This document shows positions 8,930-17,931 of a stretch of 64,000 bases of DNA, piece by piece; within the stretch, counting starts at the first letter, position 1; each line of letters begins with the position of its first letter. Location of the stretch: the NCBI GenBank assembly GCA_964469455.1, contig CAYXZX010000002.1, positions 1 through 64,000 on the forward strand. Reading direction: 5' to 3'. The notes below the pieces were generated by a model that was given only the letters and a program-made list of their open reading frames with translations, ran no database searches and was not told the origin of the DNA. The translations under genes and the position numbers were made by a program. Source of the stretch: Fen-999 sp964469455. GTDB taxonomy: Bacteria; Pseudomonadota; Gammaproteobacteria; Burkholderiales; Rhodocyclaceae.

Positions 8930-10069
8930 ATGTCGATCCTGCTTCGGCTTATTGCGATGTGCGGGTTCCCGTCGCTCTTGGCGATGCTTGTTGCTGCCTG
9001 TAGCGGTGACAAGACGGGGGCCGGCCCGTCAGGTATGCCGCCACCCATTGCGGAAGTTCAGGTGGCCGTCGTTACGCCCGCAGCCGTTACAGTCACCCAG
9101 GACCTTCCGGGGCGGCTTGAGGCTGTTCGTACCGCGCAGGTGCGTGCTCGCGTCGAGGGGGTGGTAGAGCGGCGATTGTTCGTCGAGGGCAGCGACGTCC
9201 AGGCGGGAAAGAGCCTCTATAGCATCGACGCACGCACCTACCGGGCGGCGCTAGCGGCGGCGGAGGCCGAGTTGGCGGTCGCCAATCTGACGGTCGAGCG
9301 GTACCGTTCGCTGCTCGAGGACAAGGCGGTGAGCCAGCAGGAATTTGATCAGGCGGCTGCGAGGGTCAAGCAGGCGGAGGCTGCACTGGTCAAGGCTAGA
9401 CTTGACTTGGAAAACGCCAACGTGCCTGCGCCAATCTCCGGCCGTATCGGTCGCTCCATGATCACGGAGGGTGCCCTGGTAGGCAAGGGTGAGGCGACGC
9501 TGCTCGCGACCATAGAACAAACGGATCCGATCTACGCCAATTTCACCCAGTCAAGCACCGAAATCATGCGTCTGCGACAAGCCTTCAACTCCGGTGGATC
9601 CAGGCCGAGGGAGGGCGGCCGGGTAGACCTGATGCTAGAGGACGGGAGCATTTACGCGCATCCGGGGCGCCTGTTGTTCACCGATTTGGCCGTGGATCCC
9701 GGTACCGGTTCGATTCAGATGCGAGCGATTTTTCCCAATGCGGGCCGGAGGCTGCTGCCAGGAACTTTCGTGCGTGTTCGTGTTCCGCAGGCTGTTGCGG
9801 CCGATACCCTGAAGGTTCCCCAAGTGGCGGTTCAATCGGGGGCGCAGGGCCAGTTCGTGATGATTGTCGCGCCAGACGGCAAGGCGGCCGTCAGGCCGAT
9901 CAAGACCGGCGCAATGGCCGGTACCGACTGGATAGTGACTGACGGTTTGAGCGCGGGTGAAAGAGTCATCCTGACCGGCTTGCAAAAAGTTCGCCCCGGG
10001 AACTCGGTGAAAGTGGTCGAGGCGGAAGAACTCCCCGCCAAGACGTCGACGTCGGCCGTCGGCAAGTAG
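8930..10069 (+). CDS. RND efflux periplasmic adaptor (AcrA/MexA-like lipoprotein)
   Basis: Membrane-fusion subunit of a tripartite RND pump, 379 residues. A lipoprotein signal is visible (LVAAC, Cys24), so it should be anchored to the inner membrane facing the periplasm. A lipoyl half-domain (GRLEAVRTAQVRARVEGVV), an alpha-hairpin (about 95-165, Ala/Glu rich), a second lipoyl half and beta-barrel/membrane-proximal domains follow in the usual order. It lies 13 bases upstream of the pump gene. It probably exports toxic hydrophobic substrates or intermediates of the surrounding pathway. A CGCGATCGCG palindrome lies at 8889-8898 in its upstream region. Confidence 0.95.
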   Translation: MSILLRLIAMCGFPSLLAMLVAACSGDKTGAGPSGMPPPIAEVQVAVVTPAAVTVTQDLPGRLEAVRTAQVRARVEGVVERRLFVEGSDVQAGKSLYSIDARTYRAALAAAEAELAVANLTVERYRSLLEDKAVSQQEFDQAAARVKQAEAALVKARLDLENANVPAPISGRIGRSMITEGALVGKGEATLLATIEQTDPIYANFTQSSTEIMRLRQAFNSGGSRPREGGRVDLMLEDGSIYAHPGRLLFTDLAVDPGTGSIQMRAIFPNAGRRLLPGTFVRVRVPQAVAADTLKVPQVAVQSGAQGQFVMIVAPDGKAAVRPIKTGAMAGTDWIVTDGLSAGERVILTGLQKVRPGNSVKVVEAEELPAKTSTSAVGK

Positions 10070-10082
10070 GGGGCGCGGCGAA

Positions 10083-13000
10083 GTGCTGGCCAAGTTCTTT
10101 ATCGACCGGCCGATATTCGCCTGGGTGATCGCGATCGTCATCGTCCTGGCCGGCAGTTTGGCCTTGCGCAAGCTGCCGATTGCCGCCTACCCGTCGGTGG
10201 CCGCTCCCGCGGTTGCTTTCAATATCGTCTATCCCGGCGCTTCGGCGAAGGTGGTCGAAGAGACGGTGACCGCCTTGATCGAGCAGGAAATGAACGGCAT
10301 CGAACACCTGCTCTATATGGAAGCGGCCTCGGAACTTGGCGGCGGCAGTCTCACCTTGACCTTTGAACCCGGCACCAATGTCGATATCGCCTCGGTCGAG
10401 GCGCAGAACCGGTACAAGCGTGCCGAGGCGCGTCTTCCGGAGGAGGTCCGCCGTCTCGGCGTGCCGGTGATCAAGCAGACTCGCAATATTCTGATGATCA
10501 TCGCGGCCTACTCGCCCGACCGTAGTCTGGATAACGTTGCCATAGGCAGCTACGTTGCCGCCAATGTACTTAATCACATACGTCGCGTGAAGGGCGTGGG
10601 TGAAGTGCAGTTGCTCGGCACCGAATACTCCATGCGTATCTGGCTGAAACCCGAACTCTTGCATGCCTTCAATCTTGCGCCCGGTGATGTCTTATCCGCC
10701 GTCCGTGCCCAGAATGTGCAACTGGCCATGGGGGAAATCGGACAGGCGCCCGCCGGCGAGGGGCAGCAATTCAATGCCGCCATCGTTAGCCCGGGGCGCT
10801 TGCAGACGCCCGAGGAGTTCGGCGAGATCATCGTCCGGGCGCGGCCGGATGGTGCCGTTGTCAAGGTCAAGGATGTAGCTCGAATCGAACTGGGGGCACA
10901 AGATTACGGGGTGTTCGCCCGCTTGGACCGACAACCGACGATTGGCATGGCGGTGCGCCTTACGCCAGACGGCAATGCACTCGAAACGGCACGCAACATC
11001 AGGGCGAAGATGGCCGAACTTGAGAAGTATTTTCCCAAGGGCATGGCCTGGGACATTCCCTATGACTCGTCTCGCTTCGTCGATATCTCGATCAGGGAAG
11101 TCGTCATCACCCTGCTCGAGGCTATGCTGCTCGTGTTTCTGGTGATGTACTTGTTCCTGGAAAACCTTCGTGCCACTCTCATCCCGGCGGTCGTGGTCCC
11201 CGTGGCGCTTGCGGGCTCCATGATCGGGCTCTACCTGTTCGGGTATTCGATCAATGTACTCACCCTGTTCGCCATGGTGTTGGCCATCGGTATCGTCGTC
11301 GATGATGCCATTGTCGTGGTCGAGAATGTCGAGCGCATCATGACCGAGGAAGACCTGGCGCCGCGCGAGGCCACACGCAAGGCCATGGACCAGATTTTTT
11401 CCGCGGTGATCGGCATCACATTGGTGCTATGCGCTGTATTCCTGCCAATGGCATTTTTCGGGGGAGCCGTTGGCGCGATCTATCGCCAGTTCTCGGTCAC
11501 GCTATTGCTCACGATGCTGTTCTCGGCCTTGATGGCGCTGACGCTGACTCCGGCTATGTGCGCCACCGTCCTCCGGCACGTGCCCGGCACTGCGGTGATG
11601 CCGACGCGCGGATTCTTCGGTTGGTTCAATCGCACTTTTGCGCGTGCGGTAAATGGTTACCAGTCGATCGTTGGCAGAATCCTGTCCCGCACGGTCCGCT
11701 TCTTGGCGATCTATCTGGCCATCATTATCGCGACCATCTGGGTGTTCATGCATTTGCCAGCGGGTTTCCTGCCGGAAGAAGATCAGGGCTACTTCGCCAA
11801 TCTGGTTCAGCTCCCCGCCGGGGCGACCCAGGCCCGCACGCTGGACGTCATCAAGCAGATGGAGTCGTATTACCTCGACCAGCCCGAGGTACGGCATACG
11901 GTTGGCGTGGTGGGCTTTTCCTTTTTCGGCAGTGGCCAGAACGCAGGCATCATGTTCGTCCCGCTCAAGGACTGGGATGATCGCGGCGCGCCAGGGAGCG
12001 ATGCCACGACCTTGATCAGGCGCGCCAACGCAACCTTGTCGCGAATCAGGGAAGCGTTTGTCGTGGCGGTCAATGTCCCCGCCATACCAGACCTGGCCGC
12101 AACCGGTGGCTTCGACTTCCGGCTGCAGGATCGCGGAGGCCACGGCCGGGACAAGCTCCTAGAGGCGCGCAACATGGTTCTGGGTATGGCCTCGCAGAAT
12201 CCGGTGCTCGCCGGTGTTCGACCCGAGGGACAGGAGCCAGGGCCGCAGTTGAGGCTGGATATCGATCGCGCCAAGGCCAGAGCCCTGTCGGTGGACCTTG
12301 CGCAGTTGAATGAAAGCCTTCAGTCGGTGCTTGGCGTTGCCTACGTCAACGACTTTGTCCGCCAGGGCCGCATTCTTCGGGTTCAGATGCAGTCGGAGCC
12401 CTCTGGGCTCGCGACGCCCGAGGCAATACTTCGACTGCCGATTCGCAATACCCGCGGTGAAATGATTCCGTTGGCGGAACTGGCGCAACCGCACTGGATT
12501 GTCGGGATACCCAAGCTTGACCGCTATAACGGTATGCCTTCGATGAAAATCTCGGGCATTCCCTCGCCCGGACACAGTACTGGCGAGGCCATGGCGGCAA
12601 TGGAGAGGATTGCGGCGCAGCTTCCCGAGGGGTTCGGCTTCGAGTGGTCTGGAACATCATATGAGGAGCGCTTATCCGGTAGCCAGGCCCCACTATTGTT
12701 TGCGCTGTCTCTGCTGGTCGTATTCTTGGCCTTGGCGGCCCTGTATGAAAGCTGGTCAATTCCGCTTGCCGTGATTCTCGTCGTGCCGCTAGGCATTTTC
12801 GGCGCTGTTGTGGCGGTGGCGCTACGCGGAATGCCCAACGACGTGTTCTTCAAGGTCGGCTTGATCGCCACGATTGGGTTGTCGGCAAAGAACGCCATCC
12901 TGATCATCGAATTTGCGAAGAACCGTTACGAACAGGGCATGGACTTGGTCGGGGCTACGCTGGAAGCCTGTCGGCTTCGCTTTCGTCCGATCCTCATGAC

Positions 13001-13211
13001 GTCGCTGGCCTTTGTTCTTGGCGTATTGCCGCTTGCGGTCTCTTCGGGCGCTGGCGCTCAGAGCCGCCATGCCATCGGAACAGGCGTGATGGGCGGAATG
13101 ATTGGTGCCACCGCCTTGGCCGTGTTCCTCGTGCCAGTATTCTTCGTGGTCATCAAGCGCTTGTTGAAAGCCTCGGTCGTTCCGCGAGTGGAGGAATCAA
13201 AGCATGAATAA
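10083..13211 (+). CDS. RND multidrug efflux transporter, HAE1 family (AcrB/MexB-like)
   Basis: Inner-membrane proton-driven pump of 1042 residues, normal for the family. The first helix follows FFIDRPIFAWVIAIV. The proton-relay Asp pair sits in GIVVDDAIVVVEN at Asp407/Asp408, and the TM10 Lys is in GLSAKNAILIIEF (Lys936). Two large periplasmic porter loops and 12 transmembrane segments fit the family. The start is a GTG at 10083. The gene overlaps the outer-membrane factor gene by 8 bases, so a single mRNA is expected. The spectrum is unknown, though the setting suggests steroid- or terpene-like compounds. Confidence 0.97.
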   Translation: MLAKFFIDRPIFAWVIAIVIVLAGSLALRKLPIAAYPSVAAPAVAFNIVYPGASAKVVEETVTALIEQEMNGIEHLLYMEAASELGGGSLTLTFEPGTNVDIASVEAQNRYKRAEARLPEEVRRLGVPVIKQTRNILMIIAAYSPDRSLDNVAIGSYVAANVLNHIRRVKGVGEVQLLGTEYSMRIWLKPELLHAFNLAPGDVLSAVRAQNVQLAMGEIGQAPAGEGQQFNAAIVSPGRLQTPEEFGEIIVRARPDGAVVKVKDVARIELGAQDYGVFARLDRQPTIGMAVRLTPDGNALETARNIRAKMAELEKYFPKGMAWDIPYDSSRFVDISIREVVITLLEAMLLVFLVMYLFLENLRATLIPAVVVPVALAGSMIGLYLFGYSINVLTLFAMVLAIGIVVDDAIVVVENVERIMTEEDLAPREATRKAMDQIFSAVIGITLVLCAVFLPMAFFGGAVGAIYRQFSVTLLLTMLFSALMALTLTPAMCATVLRHVPGTAVMPTRGFFGWFNRTFARAVNGYQSIVGRILSRTVRFLAIYLAIIIATIWVFMHLPAGFLPEEDQGYFANLVQLPAGATQARTLDVIKQMESYYLDQPEVRHTVGVVGFSFFGSGQNAGIMFVPLKDWDDRGAPGSDATTLIRRANATLSRIREAFVVAVNVPAIPDLAATGGFDFRLQDRGGHGRDKLLEARNMVLGMASQNPVLAGVRPEGQEPGPQLRLDIDRAKARALSVDLAQLNESLQSVLGVAYVNDFVRQGRILRVQMQSEPSGLATPEAILRLPIRNTRGEMIPLAELAQPHWIVGIPKLDRYNGMPSMKISGIPSPGHSTGEAMAAMERIAAQLPEGFGFEWSGTSYEERLSGSQAPLLFALSLLVVFLALAALYESWSIPLAVILVVPLGIFGAVVAVALRGMPNDVFFKVGLIATIGLSAKNAILIIEFAKNRYEQGMDLVGATLEACRLRFRPILMTSLAFVLGVLPLAVSSGAGAQSRHAIGTGVMGGMIGATALAVFLVPVFFVVIKRLLKASVVPRVEESKHE

Positions 13212-14595
13212 AGTTAGCCGGCGAGCGGTCTGGCTTTTGTTGATGTCCACGGTCTCGGCCGGTTGTAGTCAGAAGCCGCCATACGTGCGTCCGGAGATTC
13301 CAGTGCCGAGTCAATGGCCACAGCAGAGCGTCGAGGCTGGACGCGACGTCAGGGATACGGATTGGAAAGCCTTCTACCTGGATCCACGCTTGAAGGCGTT
13401 GATTTCGCTTGCCCTTGAAAACAACCGTGATCTGAGGGTGGCGACGGCCCGCATTGTCGAGGCACGGGCGTTGCACGGCATTCAGGTTGCCGAAAGTGTG
13501 CCCGGGGTTAATCTCGGTGCGGTCGATACGGTGACGCGTTTCCCTGGTGATCTGTCCAGTTCGGGTAAACCATTGGTTTCCCGGCGGTACGATGTGAATC
13601 TTGGCATCACCGCTTTCGAACTCGATTTCTGGGGACGTGTCGCCAGTCTGCGTGACGCTGCGCTGGCGAGTTTCCTGGCAACTGAGCAGGCACGGCGTGC
13701 CTTTAGGCTGGCGCTAATTGCGGATGTTGCGGATCTCTATCTTGTTCAGCGCGAATTGGCGGAACGCCTGACGCTCGCTCGAGATACCCTCGATTCCAGA
13801 GAGGAAAGCCGAGCGCTGATCCTGAAGCGCAAGGAGGCCGGCCTGGCGGGCGAACTCGATTATCTTTCCGCAGACGGTGCCTGTCAGGCGATTCGAGGCG
13901 AGATCGCGGCACTCGAACGTCAGCGCGAGGCCGCCGACAATTCCATGCGGTTGCTTGCCGGAACTTTCCCGGATGACCTGCCGGTAGGCTTCCCGCTTGG
14001 CGAGCAGGGACTCGATTCCAACTTGACCGTTGAACTACCTGCGAATGTGCTGCTTCGTCGGCCGGACGTGCGAGCCGCCGAGCAGGCATTGATTGCCGCC
14101 AACGCCAATATTGGCGCTGCTCGGGCTGCTTTCTTTCCACGCATAGCGCTCACGACCAGTTTGGGTACCGCAAGTAGTGCGTTGTCAGGGCTGTTTGGTT
14201 CGGGTTCCGAGGCTTGGACATTTCAGCCCAGCCTTAGCCTGCCGCTATTCGATGCGGGCCGAAACCAGGCCAATCTCGATCTCGCGGAGGCGCGCAAGGT
14301 TATTTCCGTGGCTCAATACGAGAAGTCGGTTCAGCAAGCATTTCGCGAAGTAGCCGATCTGTTGGCTGCGCGTACCCGGCTTCGGCAGCAACTCGACGCA
14401 CAGGAATCCACGGAACGAACTCAGGCGCAGCGATTGACGATTGTCGAGGCTCGCTACAGAGGCGGAATCGCGAGCTATCTGGAACTGCTTGATGCGCGCC
14501 GGGACGCCTTGGCGGCACAGCACGGCACGGTTGTACTGCGCCGGCAGTGGCTGTCAACTTCAAATCAGTTGTTCAAAACCCTGGGAGCCGGCTGA
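13204..14595 (+). CDS. Outer-membrane efflux channel lipoprotein (NodT/OprM family)
   Basis: Outer-membrane factor of 463 residues completing the RND system. The N-terminus ends in SAGC (Cys21), a plausible lipidation site, followed by PPYVRPEIPVPSQW as in OprM-type channels. The two tandem OEP repeats are evident: NNRDLRVATARIVEARA in the first and LLRRPDVRAAEQALIAANANIGAARAAFFP (given here in two parts: LLRRPDVRAAEQ and NIGAARAAFFP) in the second. The ATG at 13204 lies inside the end of the pump gene. It is convergent with the CoxG-like gene, with only nine bases between them. Confidence 0.95.
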   Translation: MNKVSRRAVWLLLMSTVSAGCSQKPPYVRPEIPVPSQWPQQSVEAGRDVRDTDWKAFYLDPRLKALISLALENNRDLRVATARIVEARALHGIQVAESVPGVNLGAVDTVTRFPGDLSSSGKPLVSRRYDVNLGITAFELDFWGRVASLRDAALASFLATEQARRAFRLALIADVADLYLVQRELAERLTLARDTLDSREESRALILKRKEAGLAGELDYLSADGACQAIRGEIAALERQREAADNSMRLLAGTFPDDLPVGFPLGEQGLDSNLTVELPANVLLRRPDVRAAEQALIAANANIGAARAAFFPRIALTTSLGTASSALSGLFGSGSEAWTFQPSLSLPLFDAGRNQANLDLAEARKVISVAQYEKSVQQAFREVADLLAARTRLRQQLDAQESTERTQAQRLTIVEARYRGGIASYLELLDARRDALAAQHGTVVLRRQWLSTSNQLFKTLGAG

Positions 14596-14604
14596 CGCCG
14601 TTCT

Positions 14605-15252
14605 TCAGTGCCGGCCACCGAGTTTCTTGAAGAGCCCGGCAATCTTGTTCCATAGCACGCTGAGAACCACCGCCAAGATGTTGATGGAGTCTTCCTTCTG
14701 GGGCTCCGGACGCGGCTTGGTTTGCGGCGAAGGCGAGGGTGCGGTACCCGGCTCGCTCGATTGGGTAGCTGCTGCCTCAACCGTGGCGCCTTGATCTGGA
14801 ACTTCGAGCAGCGACCTGACGTTGGCGACGTACTTCTTGATAATTTGCGCCGAAACGCCCTCGATCATGCCTCGCCCCACCTGGACGATCTTTCCGGTGA
14901 GATCGACACTCGAACTACAACGAACCTCGGTGCCTGAACCATCCGGCAATGACAATAGTGTCGTATCGATGACGCCGCTGACCGTGCCACCGCCGCGTTC
15001 ATTCCCCTCGGCGAGCATCTTGATCCGGTAGGACTCCTTATCAGCTTCAAGATAGGTGATGGTGCCCTGATACTGAGCGCTAACGGCGCCGATCTTCACC
15101 TTGACAGCCCCAACGAAGCTTTTCTCGTCTATGACCTCCTTCAATGAAGCACCGGGCATGCATGCGACAACATTCTCCGGGTTGTTCATGAAGTTCCAGA
15201 CTGCTTCTACGGGTGCTGCAACAAAGAAGGTTTCCCTGATTTCGATGGCCAT
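14605..15252 (-). CDS. coxG: CoxG-like SRPBCC protein with C-terminal membrane segment
   Basis: 215-residue protein. The first about 150 residues are a SRPBCC (START-like) domain of the CO-dehydrogenase subunit G type, with APVEAVWNFMNNPENVVACMPG at 13-34 (quoted: APVEAVWNF, CMPGA) and GRGMIEGVSAQIIKKY near 130-145. A low-complexity Pro/Glu linker then leads to a hydrophobic C-terminal helix (ILAVVLSVLWNKIAGLF), as expected for a membrane anchor. CoxG is linked to recruiting or maturing Mo hydroxylases at the membrane. The only such enzyme here is encoded 18 kb away (33368-37240). This gene instead follows two ACAD genes in one operon. Confidence 0.85.
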   Translation of the reverse strand: MAIEIRETFFVAAPVEAVWNFMNNPENVVACMPGASLKEVIDEKSFVGAVKVKIGAVSAQYQGTITYLEADKESYRIKMLAEGNERGGGTVSGVIDTTLLSLPDGSGTEVRCSSSVDLTGKIVQVGRGMIEGVSAQIIKKYVANVRSLLEVPDQGATVEAAATQSSEPGTAPSPSPQTKPRPEPQKEDSINILAVVLSVLWNKIAGLFKKLGGRH

Positions 15253-15282
15253 GTTTTATTCCGATTCTCGAGAGGTGCCAGC

Positions 15283-16476
15283 CTAGCCGCGCGACGGGCG
15301 CAATTCCCTGGGCATGCCGAGCGCTCGTTCGGCGATGATGTTCAACTGGATTTCATTGGTGCCTGCATAGATGGTATCGGCACGAGAAAATAGAAAAAGT
15401 TGTTGCAGGCGCGTCCGAACCGGATCCTCGACGACAATGTCACCGTCAGCCTGCAATATGTCCATGGCGAGTTTGCCGAGATCGCGATGCCAGTTCGACC
15501 AGTAGTACTTGTAGATCATCGCCGGGCGCTGCAGTGAGCCATCCTGTGGGCCGGAGAGCATCCGCATGGCGTTGTAGCGCATCACCTTTAGACCCATCCA
15601 GGCATGGGCGAGACGGGCGCGGAGATGCGGATCCCGATTGGCGCCATTTTCCTTCGCAACCTGGCAGACGAGATCAAATTCACGATAAAAGTGCATTTGC
15701 TGACCGAGCGTGGAGACTCCGCGTTCGAATCCCAGCAGGGCCATGGCGATGGTCCAACCTTCGCCCGGTTGACCGATGACATTGGCTGCGGCGGTTCGTG
15801 CGCCATCAAAAAACACCTCGTTGAATTCGGCCGTTCCGGTGAGTTGCCTGATTGGCCGGATCTCGACACCTGGCTGGTTGAGCGGTACCAGCAAGAAGAC
15901 CAGGCCGCGATTCCCGACGGAATTGGGTTCGCATCGAGCCAGCACAAAGATCCATTCGGATTCGTGAGCAAGGGAAGTCCAGACCTTCTGGCCATTGATG
16001 ATCCACTCGCCGGAGTCCGGGGCCTGATACGCCTTGGTCTGGACATTGGCCAAGTCGGATCCCGCATTGGGCTCCGAGTATCCCTGGCACCAGAATTCCG
16101 TCCCCTTGACTATTCCGGGAAGGAAACGGGACTTCTGTGCTTCGCTGCCAAGGGCAATGATGGTTGGTCCGATCAGTCCTTCGCCAATATGGCCCATCCT
16201 CCCGGGGCCGCCGGCCCTGGCGTACTCCTCGTGGAAGATGATTTGCTGTGCCAGCGAAAGGCCACGACCACCGTGTTCGGCCGGCCAGCCGACACATGTC
16301 CATCCCCCGGCTGCCAGCTCCTTCTCCCACGCTTTGCGTTCCACGGGGTAGGCATCCTCATCGCCTGGCCCGCCACGGTGGCGGAGGCAAGCGAAGTTCC
16401 CTCGCAGATGCTCAGCCATCCAGCAAGCAACTTCGTTACGGAACGACTCGTCTTCGGCCGAAAAATCAAGTTGCAT
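15283..16476 (-). CDS. Acyl-CoA dehydrogenase, YxGTNEIQ-type subunit (pair 1)
   Basis: FAD-dependent acyl-CoA alpha,beta-dehydrogenase family protein, 397 residues. The mid-domain signature WCQGYSEPNAGSDLA and the late FAD-contact motif YAGTNEIQLNIIAERALG are present. It lies 15 bases downstream of a second, divergent ACAD gene (16492-17628) lacking that late motif, with a GAGG seven bases before its ATG. Such side-by-side unlike ACADs form alpha2beta2 heterotetramers in actinobacterial steroid side-chain oxidation (FadE28-FadE29 type). I infer the same arrangement. Electrons would go to ETF. The substrate is probably a bulky or branched acyl-CoA. Confidence 0.92.
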   Translation of the reverse strand: MQLDFSAEDESFRNEVACWMAEHLRGNFACLRHRGGPGDEDAYPVERKAWEKELAAGGWTCVGWPAEHGGRGLSLAQQIIFHEEYARAGGPGRMGHIGEGLIGPTIIALGSEAQKSRFLPGIVKGTEFWCQGYSEPNAGSDLANVQTKAYQAPDSGEWIINGQKVWTSLAHESEWIFVLARCEPNSVGNRGLVFLLVPLNQPGVEIRPIRQLTGTAEFNEVFFDGARTAAANVIGQPGEGWTIAMALLGFERGVSTLGQQMHFYREFDLVCQVAKENGANRDPHLRARLAHAWMGLKVMRYNAMRMLSGPQDGSLQRPAMIYKYYWSNWHRDLGKLAMDILQADGDIVVEDPVRTRLQQLFLFSRADTIYAGTNEIQLNIIAERALGMPRELRPSRG

Positions 16477-16491
16477 CGGGCTGCCTCGTGA

Positions 16492-17628
16492 TCAGTCGAG
16501 CAAGATAACTGCCGCTCTCTCGCGGAGAGCGTCACTGCTGCCGAGCCAATGACTGCTGGCCTGGGCGCGCTTGAAATAGAGATGCGGATCGTACTCCCAC
16601 GTGAATCCAACGCCTCCATGCAGTTGAATTGCCTCCGCCGCGCAGTGAAAGAAGCAGTCAGACGCGAGGGCCTTGGCGGTAGCGGATTCGAGGAGCAAGC
16701 TCCTCGTGGTCGGGGATGCGACCACAGAGCAGGCTGCCCCCAGCACTGCCGACCTGGCGGCTTCGATTCTCACCATTGCTTCGGCACAGCGATGCTTTAT
16801 CGCTTGAAAGGAGGCGATCGACCGGCCAAACTGTTTGCGCTCGGCAATATAGGCGAGGGTCATGTCCAGGCACTGCTGGGCTCCTCCTAGCTGCTCGGCT
16901 GCCAAAGCGATGGCGGCGAATGCCGACGTTCTGGCGAGACCATGGCCAATACTGCCTTCCATTGAAACAATGGCTTCGTCCCCAATCTGTACCCCGTCCA
17001 ACCGGACTTCGGCTAGGCGCCGGGTTGCGTCAATCGTGACGTGAGGATGCTTATGGACGCCAGCAGAGTTTGCGGGCACGGCGAACAACAGGATGTCGTC
17101 TTTGCCAGCGACACGCCCCGTCACGAGCAGCAGTTGTGCACTTGTGCCATCCGGGACATGGCGAAAGCAGCCATCCAGGCAATAGCCGCCCACCGTGGGC
17201 TTTGCGATTGTGGTAACGGCGTTGGCATTCCAATCCAGGCCGTGCTCACCGAAAGCAAGTGTTGCCGTGAGCGCGCCCGAGGCTATTGCCGGCAAGTGAC
17301 GCTGTTTGGCCTCAGGCGTACCGACCTCCAGAAGGGCGGTTGCCGCCAAGCATGCGGTGGCGAAGTAAGGAGAGCAGAAGAGCCTCTTCCCCATTTGTTC
17401 CATCAGAATGGCCTGTTCGATGATCGTCAGGCCCAGCCCGCCGAACTCTTCCGGAATTGCCGTGGCGCACCAACCCAGTTCTTCGCCTACTTGGCTCCAG
17501 GTATGTGCATCGAAGCCCTCGGCCGTCTGCATCGCCTGACGGACCGCTGCCGAGGGGCTGGCATCGGCAAGGAAGGCTTCCGCCGTTGCGCGGATCATCT
17601 CCTGATCTTGAGTAAGGGCAAAATCCAT
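16492..17628 (-). CDS. Acyl-CoA dehydrogenase, partner subunit (pair 1)
   Basis: 378-residue ACAD family protein beginning MDFALTQDQEMIRATAEAF. I chose the ATG at 17628 because family alignment starts there. An in-frame extension of 11 residues upstream looks non-coding, and the Shine-Dalgarno is weak. The C-terminal part has RKQFGRSIASFQAIKHRCAE and QLHGGVGFTWEYDPHLYFKR. It lacks the GTNEIQ/GSSEVQ loop that the neighbour (15283-16476) carries. This complementarity is typical of two-subunit ACADs. It is the first gene of the leftward operon and is divergent from the amidohydrolase. Confidence 0.9.
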   Translation of the reverse strand: MDFALTQDQEMIRATAEAFLADASPSAAVRQAMQTAEGFDAHTWSQVGEELGWCATAIPEEFGGLGLTIIEQAILMEQMGKRLFCSPYFATACLAATALLEVGTPEAKQRHLPAIASGALTATLAFGEHGLDWNANAVTTIAKPTVGGYCLDGCFRHVPDGTSAQLLLVTGRVAGKDDILLFAVPANSAGVHKHPHVTIDATRRLAEVRLDGVQIGDEAIVSMEGSIGHGLARTSAFAAIALAAEQLGGAQQCLDMTLAYIAERKQFGRSIASFQAIKHRCAEAMVRIEAARSAVLGAACSVVASPTTRSLLLESATAKALASDCFFHCAAEAIQLHGGVGFTWEYDPHLYFKRAQASSHWLGSSDALRERAAVILLD

Positions 17629-17747
17629 TCGTCTATGAAGAACCCGAACAAGTCCAAACAAGCGGTCGAGACGCTCAGCGAGCCAAGATGGTGGCCACGT
17701 CTCGACAAGTCACGAAGGGATTGTTTCCGCACGGTGGTGGCTGGACA

Positions 17748-17763
17748 TCGTCCGATTGGACGT
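17748..17763 (+). promoter_or_regulatory. Shared 16-bp dyad, putative operator (site 1)
   Basis: TCGTCCGATTGGACGT contains a perfect GTCC-N4-GGAC inverted repeat. It matches sites at 43831, 59399 and 63345 and the variants at 33232 and 33268. It sits between divergent catabolic operons. No binding protein is known from sequence. Confidence 0.55.
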
Positions 17764-17807
17764 CGACCAACTGAAAACCCGACCGGAGAATCCTTCCAGA
17801 ATGCCGA

Positions 17808-17823
17808 CAGTCCAGTGGGGCGA
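17808..17823 (+). promoter_or_regulatory. Degenerate copy of shared dyad (site 2)
   Basis: CAGTCCAGTGGGGCGA keeps AGTCC and the terminal CGA of the shared motif but only part of the right arm (GGGC in place of GGAC). Sixty bases separate its start from that of site 1. This is the weakest of the listed copies. Confidence 0.3.
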
Positions 17824-17931
17824 CTTGGCAGTTTCCCGTCGATCCCGAATCCGTCGCCGGTGCACTTTCGGCGTGATTATTGTGGAGAGATGGAATAGGG
17901 CATCAACGATAACACTAGAGGAGTTGAGGCG

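Larger units (their letters stand above)
17629..17931. other. Divergent intergenic region with two operator-like dyads
   Basis: A 303-base gap between the leftward ACAD operon and the rightward amidohydrolase operon. I see no gene in it. It holds two copies of the dyad shared with other operons (17748-17763 and 17808-17823), placed where they could control both directions. No convincing sigma-70 promoter could be picked by eye. Confidence 0.6.
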
